Shown: positions 46,501-58,235 of the stretch, piece by piece | Layout: each line of letters opens with the position of its first letter | Position numbering within the stretch: position 1 is the stretch's first letter | Origin: Cephalotrichum gorgonifer | Lineage: Eukaryota > Ascomycota > Sordariomycetes > Microascales > Microascaceae | NCBI GenBank assembly: GCA_900312665.1 | Contig: ONZQ02000003.1 | Location: 268,648 to 332,647, forward strand | Direction: 5' to 3' | Length of the DNA: 64,000 nt | Notes under the pieces: generated by a model | What the model was told of the DNA's origin: nothing | Databases searched by the model: none | What the model saw: the letters and a program-made list of their open reading frames with translations, nothing else | Made by a program: the position numbers and the translations under genes

Positions 46501-47221
46501 TGAAGGTTGCCTGCGTTGGCCGGTTTGCTAGGTTGGCAAGCAGAGGCGCTATCTAGACCTGGCTTTTCGCCCTCGTGGTTCAAGGCATCCACGTCCACTG
46601 GAGAATCGTCGCCGCCGGCTGGCTTTTCCTCGGCCAAGCTCCGGAGTACGCCGTCGTACGCCGGGCTCCGGTTGTACACAAACCACTCTAGCCCATTGAG
46701 GGAGACGTTCATGCGGCAGGGAAGGGTTGAGCTCTGGTTATTGGGACGAGCGGAAAGCTTTTCGACGGTCTCTTGGGTCTTGGGCGCGTCCTGCCCAACG
46801 TCGACGTCTCGAACCCGCCGTAGCCAATAACTCCAGGTGATGTGGCCATTCTGAATGTGGAAGGTCTCGTTTGGGCCATGGTATCGTAGGCCAGTGAAGA
46901 AGACTCGGCCTCCTAAGAGCGAGATCTGAATGGCTTGGAAGTCGATGCGCACGCGGTACTTGTGCCAGGTCCATGTTCGGATCCCGTGGGCGAGAATCCA
47001 GGCGAATAATCGGTTGAAGTAGAGAAGAAAGAAGATGCTCAGACCGACAGCAATTAAGACGAATACGAGAAAGACGCTACACGCAGAGACCGGTGTTAGC
47101 CTCGCCGCAGCTGCCGGTCAGGGTGGTCGGGGTTGATGCGCATGGCGATTGTCGGGAATACCTACGGCTTGAAAACCCTCATGTCCTCGAGGGGCGCGGC
47201 GTTAGGATTATCGCCATCCAT
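37587..47221 (-). CDS. CSF1: Bridge-like lipid transfer protein CSF1 (BLTP1/Tweek family)
   Basis: Exons 47221-47166 and 47076-37587 join to 3181 residues. After a short N-terminal stretch a membrane segment (about 20-40, VFLVFVLIAVGLSIFFLLYF) precedes FAWILAHGIRTWTWHKYRVRIDFQ, the conserved start of the Csf1 family, and YHGPNETFHIQNGHITWSYWLRR. The rest is a very long, mostly beta protein, as expected for the repeated groove that carries phospholipid between membranes at contact sites. In yeast Csf1 supplies phosphatidylethanolamine to the ER for GPI-anchor synthesis and helps growth in cold. The single intron sits in the 5' end with an unusual GTAGGT donor (the nearer GTATTC would follow an in-frame TAG). 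The frame stays open for 9.5 kb, which indicates good sequence and a functional gene. Confidence 0.93.
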
Positions 47222-48038
47222 GGTTGGAATATGAAGGCTCCTTGAGCTTGATCGGGAGCTAATTGGTGCGGGCGGCTCTCGAGGCCTCTATGAACGCTAC
47301 GTTTGCGTTGATCGAGCTTGCCGGAAGCATGATGCTGGGCTGGGGAAGCTCTAAAGGGTGGGCCCGTGGGCAGGTTGTCGATCGAAGATGTGTCCCACTA
47401 ACGCGGGGCCTCGAGGAAATCGCGTCCTGGAACTCCGGAAGAGAGGTCGGTCGTTGAGTGTTAACGATGAAGCTCGCTCGGTGGCTGCGGGCGAAATCAT
47501 TCCTTCAGCCACCACGATGACGATGTGGGAGTTCGAGAAAGTAAATAGGTAGCATGCGACCTTCCCTGCCTGCATCCAGGGGTAAGGTATGAGGTACAAC
47601 GCAGGCCTATAACAGCGGGCTGGTAGCTCAAGAGCCCCATCAATACTGCCTAGTGGGGTCACGAAATAGTTTAGGTGGGGTCTGTCCCAGTGCTTTGAAA
47701 GTATACAGTACATCTAGCACCGGAGCTCCTGCTTGTTCACCCTTTAATATGCGGAGGAGATGCGCGTCATCTTATGCGGTTGCATGGAGCTCGACTCGTC
47801 CTCCAAGTCGTTCCTACTCCACAGTTTGTCTTTGCTCCCTTATCTTAAAAGTTGAGGCCGGCCCCCGAAAGCGAATCTCGCAGCCCAGCCCGTTTGCCTC
47901 CTCTCGGCCGAAGAAGCTCCCGCGCGTCCCAAATGCCCAGGAGCGACAAAAGCTACCCGACAACGATGACCTCGATCCGTCCTTAATCCGAATCCTTCCC
48001 AAGAGCGTGCGCAAGGCACCGCTCCCCAAGCAACCACG
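47222..48038. other. Divergent promoter region CSF1/HFL1
   Basis: No gene seen. Two open frames of 120-150 codons here overlap each other on opposite strands and lack any domain. Confidence 0.5.
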
Positions 48039-50050
48039 ATGTCGGGGGGCACCGCCAACAGGCTCGCCGCCACCACTATCATTGTGGCTGGCGTCGCCGC
48101 CCTAGTGTCCGCCCTTATATCCTCCGTGTAAGCCTCCTGTCTGCCCGTATGAAAGAAAATGACTGTACTAACTCGTGTCTCTCTGGGCAGCTCGATCTTC
48201 CTCCAAGCGTGAGATGCTCGCCATATATACCCGATGATCGACCCCTTTGTTTGCTCATGCGTTTTCGCAGGAAAAACTATCGAAAACCACTACTACAACG
48301 ATATGTTGTCCGAATACTGTTAATGTTAGTTAACCCAAGCTCCGCGGTGGGAACAAGGCGAAAGGCTGATTGAAGTAGGGTACCTATATATGCCATCGCA
48401 TCATGGACGAGCATGGTCTCGATCATAGCGTCGCATTTCCTAGATCCGATCCGCGATATTTACGAGGTATGGACTGGGGGCTGGATCTGTCTCATTAGTG
48501 CCAAGGAGTATCGGTCTGGCTGACGACAACAGGCATTCACCATCTACACCTTCATCCAACTCATGATAAATTACATGGGCGGAGAGAGGGCGTTGATCAT
48601 CATGATGCACGGAAGGGCTCCTGTGAGCCACCTCTGGCCCCTTAACCACGTCCTCCCCAAGGTGGACATCTCCGACCCGTACACATTCCTCGCCATAAAA
48701 CGCGGCATACTACAGTACACATGGCTGAAGCCCATCCTCGCTCTGGCCACCGTCATCATGAAGCTTTGCGGCGTGTACCAGGAAGGCTACATCGGCCTGA
48801 CATCAGGCTACTTCTGGAGCGGCATCATCTACAACATTAGCGTCAGCGTCAGCCTCTACGCGCTCGGCCTATTCTGGGTCTGCATGCACAACGACCTGAA
48901 GCCCTTCCGGCCCGTCCCCAAGTTCTTGTCCATCAAGCTCATCATCTTCGCTTCGTACTGGCAAGGCTTCTTCCTCTCTATCCTGGTCTGGCTCGGCGCA
49001 ATACCGGATGACGTCGAGGGGTACACGCCGGACAACCTCGCCGCGGCCATCCAAGACGCCCTAATCTGCCTGGAGATGCCGATATTCGCCGTCGGCCACT
49101 GGTACGCATTCTCGTGGCACGACTTTGCTGATAACAACATCCACTCGGCTCGTATGCCCCTGAGCCACGCCTTCAAAGATGCATTCGGCCCCAAGGATCT
49201 CATCGAAGACTCAAAGCAGACCTTCGGCGGGGGCGGGTACGGCTACCGCATGTTTGACTCGGGGGATAAGATCATTGCACATGAACACTCCAGGTCGAGG
49301 ATTGCACGGCTGGAGGAGGGGATGAGGTACCAGCGGGGCGGGAAAGGGAAGTACTGGATTCCGAAGCCGGGCCAAGGACAGGCCTCTGCCACAACGCCGC
49401 TCCTTGGGCCCGCATATGCCGGATCATCACGCCAAAGCCCAAACACCCCAGGCGCCCCTAGTTCCGAGAATGGGGGAACATTTGATGACGAGTTTGCGCT
49501 GGACCCGGACGAGGAGCACCTCTATGATAAAGCCCGAGAGCTAGAGTACGGTGATTGGAACGTAAGTTGCCGCGTACCCCTTCTTGCCCCGTCGCTTTCT
49601 CAGCCGCTAACATCACCGTAGTATCCCGTCATAACCGCAAGCGAGCCATTGCACATGCGCTACCATACGCCGCAGCTGCGGTTTAGCCCGAGCCCAAGTC
49701 AACCGCCGGCTCCAGCGCCAACCAGCAAGCGGAAACCTGCGAGCACACCTAGTGAGGACGTTCCCGTGACGACTACGAAGAATAAGGGGAGGTCTCCGCC
49801 CCCAGTGAAGAGCTCGCCGCCCAGCGAGGCGCCCGGCCAGCCATCGCAGCGTGGCCCGCCGGAACACCAGGCGGCGATAAGCCCGTCCAGGAACCTTAGG
49901 GAGGATACCGCTACTAGCGGGGAGAGGGAAGAACACCGGGCCCTACTAGCTCATCGGGACGAGGACGACGATGAGGACGACGACGAAACGATTTCTCCTG
50001 GCTACAGAGTAAACGAGAGCTCGGATGAGTTCCGCAACGTATGGGGATGA
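48039..50050 (+). CDS. HFL1: DUF300 / organic solute transporter-alpha-like protein (HFL1 type)
   Basis: Exons 48039-48127, 48191-48208 (18 nt), 48271-48324, 48379-48466, 48533-49561 and 49622-50050 join to 568 residues. Seven membrane segments are expected: the first in TTIIVAGVAALVSALISSV, the rest with the DUF300 signatures KNYRKPLLQRYVVRILLMVPIY, SWTSMVS, FTIYTFIQLMINYMGGERALI and DLKPFRPVPKF, then WQGFFLSILV and MPIFAVGHWYAFSWHDF. The cytosolic tail is Pro/Ser-rich with an acidic stretch near its end. In fission yeast Hfl1 is a vacuole-membrane protein that binds Atg8; whether this tail carries an Atg8-binding helix is not shown. The start was chosen because it precedes the first membrane segment directly and all splice phases fit. 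Confidence 0.9.
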
Positions 50051-50724
50051 GCTGGGGAGAATGTTTAGCAATAACAAGTTATGTCTCGATAAATTAGTTG
50101 ATAATTATAGGTCCTAGTATGAGACGCTCTGGATAAGAACGGGAAGATTATGTAGCTATTATTCGCAGGCCGTTAGCATAGCTATGGCGTTTATTTGCCG
50201 GTATTACACGAGATACAATTGGATTGCCCGCCATAAGCTCTCTATAACATCCCGAAAACTCCGCGATCGATCCCTGTGCGATCAGTTCCGGCTCGGCTAC
50301 TTGTAGGCTGAGCCACCTACACCCGGATATTAACGCCCAATCCCAATAGAGGACGCTCTTCATCCCGGTGGGAGACCTTTAAAAAGGGCGGCAACACGGG
50401 GGATCTAGACCCTATGTCGGTTTTAAGGTGAGATATTAGCCATCCTCTCTTCTTACGATAAACGTGAATTCCTCTTGAAGTTGGCCTACAGATGTATATA
50501 TATACCATGTATCCTCTAACCTCGTTGGTGTAAATTCAGTTTGTATAGTCTATATGGCAAATGGTATATCGTATATCGTATAGGGTGCCACTCCATGAAC
50601 GCCGAAGGTATGCATGCCCCCATCCTCCCCCCGGGAAAAGGTGAGACAAAAAAGGGGGTCAACCGGTACTCCGTATGCCAAAAGAAGATGATGCATCCCA
50701 ATATCTATCCCATCCACCTTCCCA
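50051..50724. other. Convergent intergenic region HFL1/GH92
   Basis: No gene seen; AT-rich 3' flanks with TATA-like runs near 50496-50580. Confidence 0.5.
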
Positions 50725-53700
50725 TTAAACCCCAACACTCTTACCACTGCTACTATCCTCGCCAACCTCCGAGTCGGCGACTGAGTCGGCATACCTCGCC
50801 ACCGTCGCCGGTCCGGACTCCAGGCTCGCGTAGTTTATCCTTGGCGCCTCCGGCCCGCCTCCGCCCTCCGGCCCCACATCCTCCGGCGCGGGCGCCCTCC
50901 GCACCTTCATCCCGAACATGAGGATGACGACGCCGAAGCTCGCGAGAGCCGACGCCCCGATTATCGCGCCCGTGATGGCGTCCCCGCTCAGCCAGAGCCT
51001 CCTCTCCGGCAGCGTCGTCTCGGTACCAAAGGCGGGGCTGGGCGGCGGCGGGCCCGTGGCCCAGTTCCTCGGCTCCGGGCCCAGCTCAAACTCCATTCTG
51101 CCCCCGTCCCGGAAGACGTCTTCCCACATCACCCAGCTCTTGTCCCACTTCTTTCCGTTCACCTTCAGCGACTGCACGTAGAACGAGGTGTCTGACCCGC
51201 CCGAGGACTTGATCTCCAGCTTCGCGCCCCCGCCGAGGTCTATCGTGAGGTCGTCGAACCACGGGGACCCGATGAGGAAGGTCGTCTGCCCGGTGAGGGG
51301 GTACATCCCGATCATGTTCCACAGGAGCCACGACTCCATGGCGCCCGCGTCGCTGTTCCCCGGCAGGCCGTCCGGGGTGGGGTGGTAGTACGACTTGGCG
51401 ATGAAGCGGCTGCGCAGGACGGAGAGGTCCTGGCGGCCGACGAAGTTGTAGAGGTAGGGGGTCCCGAAGGAGGGCTCGTTTCCGGGGTTGAATATGGTGT
51501 GGTCGAACTGCCCGTTGCCACTCACCATTCCAGGCTTGAAGGTCACCTCGAGGCGGTCGACGAACTTCTCCTCGCCTCCGGACCATTCGACGAGGGTGGC
51601 GAGGTCGTGGTGGGCGTTGAATGTGTACTCCCAGGGGAGGCCCTGGTAGTCTGCCAAGAGAGTGTTAGCCAACCCGGCTAGAAAGTTCGGGGCCGGGACG
51701 GAGGTGAGGAAGAAGAGAGCTGGGAACTTACATGAGTCACCCCAGTAGCATCCGCCGCAGCTGAGCGGGTCTTGTGGCACGAACCTTCCTTCCGTGTCTA
51801 TGGGGCCTAGGAATCCAGTGTGGTTCAGCGCCGCCATGTCTTCGTTCCAGTGGTTTCGCCAGTTCCGCGAGCGGCCCAGGTACTTCTTCGCGTCGTCGAT
51901 GCGATTCTGGCCAAGAGCGACTTGGTACAGCGCGAAGTCATTCACGGAGCTAACCCCATGACCAAGTCAGCCTTCCCGCCAACTCAAGCTTTTCATACCG
52001 AGAAAGGGGGAATTCAGGAAATGGGAAACTTACTATTCCACAGCCCTCGTGACAGATCGGACGAACCTCGTCGTAATATACCCAAACTCCAGCCAGTCGC
52101 TCAGCGCGCCCCTCCCCTCCTTCGCGGAACCACCCCGGTCACGGTTATCGTCGCCGAGGGGCGGAACCACCTCGGCGTCGGTGACCATGGCCTCGTACGC
52201 GTCGTCCCAGTCAATCTTCCCGCGCACGCCTTTGACGTACGCGTCAGCGAAGACGTTGTCGACGTTGGAGCCGGCCTGCACCGCGCCGCTCCAGAAGGAG
52301 GAGCGGGCGTCGGACATGAAGCCCTCGTGGCGCCAGATGTCGACCCAGGATCGGATAAACTCCTCGTGGGCATCTGGCTGGAGTATGTGGAAGAGGGAGG
52401 TTGTACATCGGAACTGGGAGATCAAGTTCTGTTAGCTTCTGTACAGACGCGACGAGAGAGACGGATAAGGAGAGAGAAAAGAGGTCGTACAGTATCCCAA
52501 AAGGTGAAAATATCGTCGTAGTAGGGCTCGTCTGATTCCCACAGGGGATTCTCGCCCGTCTTGTTTGTCGGCAGCAGGTTCATAAAGTAGAGCGCGGAGT
52601 ACAGCTGTGCCAGCTTCTCCGGGTCGGTGTCGGTGGTGGTGACCTTCGAGAGCACCCTCTCCTCCCAGACCCTCCTCGTCGATTCCCTGATATCGGAGAG
52701 CGCGGCCCCGTTCGGGATCTCGTCGTCGACGTTCTGGCATGCCTGCTCGGTTGATATGAACGATACGCCGACCCTGGACTGCACTTCCCTGTCCTCGAAG
52801 CTGAAAATGGCTCCGAGCCTCTTCGTCGAGAACTCCACCGTGTTGTTGCCCGTGAGCGTTTCGAGACGGTCGGTCGTGGCGTCGGACCCGACAAAGGTCT
52901 TGAAGGTCGCGGGCTTGTCGAAGTGGCCGCAGAAGTACACTCTCCACCTGGGCGACTTATTCCAGCCCTAAGGACAAGTCAGCTTCTCAACTCCCCGCCC
53001 CTTCTCGTTCTCCTCTCCTTACCAACCGGTTCACTCACGTTATCATAGTCGCCGTAACCACGGTACGAGACATATCCATCGTCCTTGCCCTCAATCCCGA
53101 TCTCACCCCCGAGGTAGTGTTGCTCGAGCCCCATGCCGCGATACGACGGTAGCACATGTGACACATCAACGATGACTCCCGGGTCGCCCCCTTCCTCTGG
53201 AAAGGTATACTGATAAAACCCGGCCTTCGATGTCGCCGCGAGCTCCACCCGTATCCCGGTCGAAAGCTCAGATCGGTAGTACCCTACCTCGGACACGTCC
53301 TCTTCAGCGCGTGTGACGCCCTGTGCCTCGAGGGGGTTCCCTACGACGCCTACAACGGGCATCTGGGCGACGACGCCGTACTTGGGGGCGCCGCCGGTGC
53401 CGCTCTCGTGGAGCATGCTGAAACCGGTGAAGTTACCGTTGGGCTGGTAGCCCGAGTAGCTGTCCTGGCCATTGTAGAGGTCCGGGCCCAGCTTGACCAT
53501 CCCTAGGGGTCGGCTTACACCGGGGAAGGTGTTCCCGCCGGCGGTAGATCCGGTCTAAATGGTTTCACGGTGTTAGCGGAGTGGGGTGGCGCTGGAATGG
53601 GTACCAACAGGAGGGATTGGCAGGTGAAGGCGGCCTTACGGTTGTTCGGACAAGAGCAGCTAGATTCCCGGCAGCGGCGTGGGCTACGCCGAAGGTAGAG

Positions 53701-53735
53701 AGAAGCAGAAGCCCTATAGAGCAAGGCGCATTCAT
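50725..53735 (-). CDS. GH92 family alpha-1,2-mannosidase with C-terminal membrane anchor
   Basis: Exons 53735-53640, 53554-53039, 52967-52491, 52413-52034, 51949-51732 and 51650-50725 join to 870 residues. A signal peptide (about 1-20, MNAPCSIGLLLLSTFGVAHA) is followed by the N-terminal beta domain (GSTAGGNTFPGVSRPLGMVKLGPD) and the catalytic (alpha/alpha)6 domain with FTFWDTFRCTTSLF, GSNVDNVFADAYVKG, WGDSYYQGLPWEYTFNAHHD and GNSDAGAMESWLLWNMIGMYPL. GH92 enzymes are calcium-dependent exo-alpha-mannosidases that trim mannose from glycans. A hydrophobic stretch at about 788-809 followed by MKVRR suggests a type I membrane protein, unlike typical secreted GH92. The fifth intron (81 nt) is a multiple of three and has no stop, so its retention would give an insertion before the PWEY motif. 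Confidence 0.92.
51651..51731 (-). other. In-frame intron of the GH92 gene
   Basis: The 81-nt intron starts GTAAGT, ends TTGGCAG and contains no stop in the coding frame. Splicing gives the family sequence WGDSYYQGLPWEY, so removal is expected. Confidence 0.7.
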
Positions 53736-53979
53736 GCTGGGCAAAAAGAGGTGTCAATAGAAAAAAACAATAGAATCAAGGGCTTAGTAGTTCATGATCC
53801 TAGGTCCGGGAGAACTAGCCAAACGCGGCGATCTCGATCTAGCCACGGAAGATGGGTGGACAAAGGAGTGCATGGAGGGACCAAAGAAAACGAGTATTGG
53901 AAGAGGTCGGATGCAAGGGGTAGAGGTCTGTAAATGTATCTCAGGTACGAAGGGAATATTGAGTAGTTAATAGCAAGGG

Positions 53980-53985
53980 TTTATA
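53980..53985 (-). promoter_or_regulatory. Candidate TATA box of the GH92 gene
   Basis: TATAAA on the minus strand is about 245 bases before the GH92 ATG. Support is only the match and its orientation. Confidence 0.3.
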
Positions 53986-54056
53986 AGTATAAGGTATGCA
54001 GCCGCTTGACGGCTCATGCGACCCAAGGAGGAATGGCCCCCCATGCTCTCTGTAAA

Positions 54057-54112
54057 GGAGGGGTGGGCCGGGGGGGGAAGAAGGGGAGGGGGGTGAGGGG
54101 GGTGGGCGAAGA
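54057..54112 (+). repeat. G-run tract with quadruplex potential
   Basis: At least six runs of three or more G, several of four to nine, are separated by one to six bases on the plus strand. Confidence 0.6.
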
Positions 54113-54761
54113 CGCCTAGAAGGACCTCACTTATTGCTCGCTTGGGTACTTCGGAGATGTCATGATGTCCACGTTGTGTTAGTTGCTGGGTGAGGGTCCG
54201 TCTCCGCCTGGGCGATTCCTATGTGGTCTCCCATCCCACGCGTTGAACTACCACCTACCCTTAAAGCAATCTTCCACTTTCTTCAGCTCTCCCAAAAAGC
54301 TTCAGGGATCAAGTCGAGCCGACCAATACTACTCGTACAAGTACGGCTTGGCGAAGTGCCAAGAGGAGGAGCCACTATTGGATGACCTCGTATTATGTTG
54401 ACTGTTCTCTTTACCCCATGAGATCGGGGTAAATCGATCGTATCGGACGAGAAAAAGACTGCTTGCCACGCATGCTCGGGTTTGCACTTATCAAAAGTGT
54501 GGGAGCAGGCATTGGCCCATTGCTCTGCACGAATAAGCTGGCCGTGGAGCAAGGCGTGCAGTATTGATGGGACCCCGCGTTGTGTCTCCCGACTGCCGAC
54601 CGTGGCGGCCACAGTGGCACGCCACAGGAACGTGTGCCACATGGACCACATGGGGCATATCTTGGCCGCTGGTTGGAGGCGTACCTAGCTGTGGAGGTGG
54701 GTGAGTGTGATCTCGACTCGGGACCACACACGCATACGAGAATAGGCAAAGGATCCATCAT

Positions 54762-54846
54762 GCCAAGAGCGCTAACAAGCCAAGAGCGACAAAGCCACGG
54801 GCCAAGAGTCAAGAGCCAAGAGCAAAGAGCAAAGAGCCAAGAGTCA
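54762..54846 (+). repeat. Tandem CCAAGAG-type short repeat
   Basis: Units such as CCAAGAG, CAAGAGT and CAAAGAG are strung together about ten times with slight variation. It lies in noncoding DNA. Confidence 0.7.
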
Positions 54847-55789
54847 GCATCCGCTCCGCAGCACTCGTGCCTGAGTTATGAGCGCAGTCTGGAAATAGCA
54901 ATACCGGACGTCGCTTGGGTCCGGATGAAAATAGATAGCCGAGGTGATATTAAGGATGGGGTTTGGGGGCTGGTGCTTCTGCGTGCTGCGCTTTGCCGCC
55001 GATGTTGGGACGGACAATGGCATACAACAGGTTTATATGTGCGTTAGTGGGTGTGTGGGTCTGGGTCGAATAAACCCAGACGCGCCGTGGCTATGCTGCG
55101 TTGCTGACACTTGGCAATCGAGGGGTCCAACAGCGCTTGTCACCTGCTGGGCTGACAAGTCAGGACGGGCCTGGGTCCGCTTGGATGTGGGGGAGACTGC
55201 GCCCTTCAAAGTTGGGGTCTCATCCGCCGGAATAGGTTAAGCCAAGGATACTAAAAAATGTCCGGCTTGGCCCGAGCTCGTTTTAGTCATCCTACTCTAA
55301 ATGTCCGCCCACCAACGAGTATTTGGATAGGTATTGAGCGAGGGGGTACGTACTGCCGGGTGAGGATCGATGAGTCAGCATTGCAAAAACGGCAGCTTCG
55401 AGGGTCCCGCCCAGACTTATCCGTACTGTTAGTTACCTCCCGCCAGAAGCTTAACAGAAGCTCACCGCACTGGGCAGGTCAGACTATTGATGGAGGGGCT
55501 GGAGTGGAGAAATTTTCCCAATTCCCACCGCTTCCCACCTCCCACTTCGCACCAGATTCTGCCCACCGCCTAAAAGTCCGCCCGCCAGCCCACCAAAGAA
55601 ACAATGATTTCATGGCGGTAAAGTCTGGCAGAATTTCCTCCCACCCACCACGGACGCCCGCCCGCTCTTGCACTTGCACGACCGCCCGCCCGAAGCTCGA
55701 CCGCTTCTGCCGATATATACTCGCAATTGAACCCCGGGGAACCGACGACTAGCTTCGCCTCGCCGTCGCCGCGGGCACCGATCGCCACC

Positions 55790-58235
55790 ATGGGCCGCAA
55801 GCCGAACCAGGTGATCGCCTCGTACTTCCACCGCGGCCCGAAGCTCGCCGACAACTCGAACCGATACCCCCACACCTGCAAGCTTTGCGGTGAGGACTTT
55901 CCCAAGGGCAGAATCGACAGCCTGACGAACCACATCACGAAGCCCGGAAAATGCCCCGCCATCTCCGAGCACGCCCGGATACAGGCCTGCCTGGCCCTGC
56001 ATAGCATCCCGAACCCGGCCGCCATGCAGAGGAGGCACGGCGCCGCCCACCCCGCCGGCGTGCCCGACGGTGTCGCCGGCCTCAATACCGCCGATAGCAA
56101 CATGGCCGCGAACTGGAGCGCCCTCGAGGCTCTGGCCGAGGCGTCCAGGCGCGTGAACATGAGCGAGAAGGGCGACAACAACGGCCGGGAGCAGGACTCG
56201 GACCCCACCACCCCCGGCGCCGCACAATATATGGTGGCAGACCAATTCGCCCTGGAGAACCCTCCCGAGGGCTACGGGAGCCCCACCCAGGCCGCTCATG
56301 CTGCTGCCGGTGGGGTCGGCGCCTTGGCCGACGGCGAGAGTATGTCTGCTGACTCTGCAGCGTCCATGGATGATATGTCCCGTCTAACATTTTTCCCTCG
56401 TACAGCTATCTCCGAAGCCCATACTGCCCACATACGGGAAGATGGCTCGGGGGATCCCAACCATAGCCCGGGCGGCACCAACACCCTCGCCCACGCCCAC
56501 GCCCACACCCACCCCGACGACCCCGACATCGACTCCTCAAATCTCTCCGTCGCCGCCGCCGCCACCGCCCGACTGAACCCGTCCTTCTTGGACCCCCAGC
56601 TCATAGCCGAAGAAGTCGCCGCGTCCTTTGCGCCCTCCGCAGAGTCAACCCACGCCACTGCCGACCCCACCCCCACCCACAACGCCTCTAGCCCCCCCTG
56701 GGGTGAGATAACATACCTGGCCACGAGCCCGGCCCCGGTCGTGCACCATGAGATGATACCCACCCCGGCCGCGCCCTTGCAGAAGGGAGGTGTCAGGATG
56801 GATACCGGCGATGGGTCCGCGAACGGCCGGCCCCGACACTCTCGTGCCAGGTTCGACCCCACCCGCCGGAAGGAGGTTCAGGAGGTTCGCAAGATCGGCG
56901 CCTGCATACGGTGTCGGATCCTCCGCAAGAACTGCGGGAAAGGCAACCCGTGCGATACCTGCCGTAAGGTGCTGTCTCCTCGCGTCTGGCGGACGGGATG
57001 CGTCCGCACCCGCCTCCACGAGCAGCTGGACCTATACTCGGCCGGCGTGCAGGTCGTCCTGGCGCAGCGGCGGTACAACCTCCTGAAGTCCTCCCTGCGG
57101 GTGGTGAACACCGGGACCGTCGTGGAGGGGTCCCAGTTCCCCGACACCGGCCACCAGGTGATCCTGCCCATTTTCCAGGCCCTGACCACACCCGAGGCCG
57201 CGAGCGCGTCCGAGACGACCCCCAACATCGTCACGGAGGCGCGGGCTATCATGATCGACTACGAGTCCGACGACATACCCGCCAAGATGGAGGCCTACAT
57301 GCGCCAGGTACTCCCAGTGCTCATCGAGCGCGAACCCTCGCACTTCGTCCGCATCCTCCTTGAGACGGCGGCCCAGCTGGCGGACGAGCCCGGCGGCGAC
57401 CTCCTCCGCCGGGCCCTCGAGCTCTGGGGCCTCGTGGAGATCATCGACCGCGAGCGGCAGTGGAAGCTGGTTGAGAAGAGGCCCGGTTACACCAGCCCGG
57501 AGCCCAGATACATTAGGGAGACGTCTGAGAAGCCGGACCTGGACGTGTACACCATCATGTGCCTCCAGCTCAACGCGGCGGCGGAGCGCAAGGCCAACGC
57601 CACGTCGATGGCCCTGCTGAACGGGATGCAGCGCATCCTGCAGGACAGCAAGGTGAAGATCGGCTTCCCCATGTTCATCACCGCGCTGGTCTTCCTCAGC
57701 TGCGTGGAGAAGAGCACCTGGAGCTTCAAGGCCTGGGAGCAGGACGACCTGAGGGTCGGGTGGCCGCTCGAGAGGGAGCCGGGGAGCTTCACGTCGCAGG
57801 GGGAGACGCTCGCGAACTTGCTCAGGCTGCTGCTCATCATCCGGCGGGTGCTCCCGCACGCGACGAGGGACGAGCAGGGGAAGCTAATGGTCCCGGGGAG
57901 CCCGGAGAGTGCTGTGAGCGGGTTCTTCGAGAGGCTGGATTTGGATTGTGAGTATTTTCCTTTAACCTTGGCCTTTGCCCTAACCCCCTTCCCTTTTCCT
58001 TGATTTTTTTGTATTCGTTTCCGGGCTGTGGGTGCCCTGTTTCTCCTCTACTCTATACCTACCATGCATTGTCTTCGTAGTTTTGCGAATGAGTTGACAC
58101 GGGACTTTTTCTAACCTGGAACTAGATGACACTGTCGTGTCGCAGCGGGACAATCCCACCTTCGACCCAGGCGACTCCCGCTCCCTCGAACTCGCCTTCT
58201 GCTCTCATCTGCTGCTCCCCCGGCTTACGACATGA
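55790..58235 (+). CDS. Putative transcription factor with BED-like and Zn2Cys6 zinc fingers
   Basis: Exons 55790-56339, 56406-57947 and 58126-58235 give 733 residues; without the first intron, 755. The ATG in GCCACCATGG is chosen over an in-frame one at 55727. Near the N-terminus a BED-like finger reads CKLCGEDFPKGRIDSLTNH with Cys after it. The middle is Ala/His/Ser-rich. A Zn2Cys6-like cluster CIRCRILRKNCGKGNPCDTC has Cx2Cx6Cx5Cx2C spacing and the sixth Cys lies 12 residues on, longer than usual. A helical region with LDLYSAGVQVVLAQRRYN follows. The interval 56340-56405 has GTATGT, CTAAC and TACAG and no stop, so it is probably an intron. Target genes are unknown. I recognise no named orthologue. 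Confidence 0.75.
56340..56405 (+). other. Probable 66-nt in-frame intron in the zinc-finger gene
   Basis: It begins GTATGT, has TCTAACA followed by a pyrimidine tract, and ends GTACAG. It is exactly 22 codons and carries no stop, so an automatic caller would read through it. Confidence 0.65.

Larger units (their letters stand above)
53736..55789. other. Divergent 2-kb region between GH92 and the zinc-finger gene
   Basis: No gene supported. It contains a G-run tract (54057-54112), a short heptamer-like repeat (54762-54846), TACTCGT copies at 53890, 54330 and 55315, a TATAAA on the minus strand at 53980-53985 facing GH92, and a TATATA near 55711 facing the zinc-finger gene. Confidence 0.5.
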
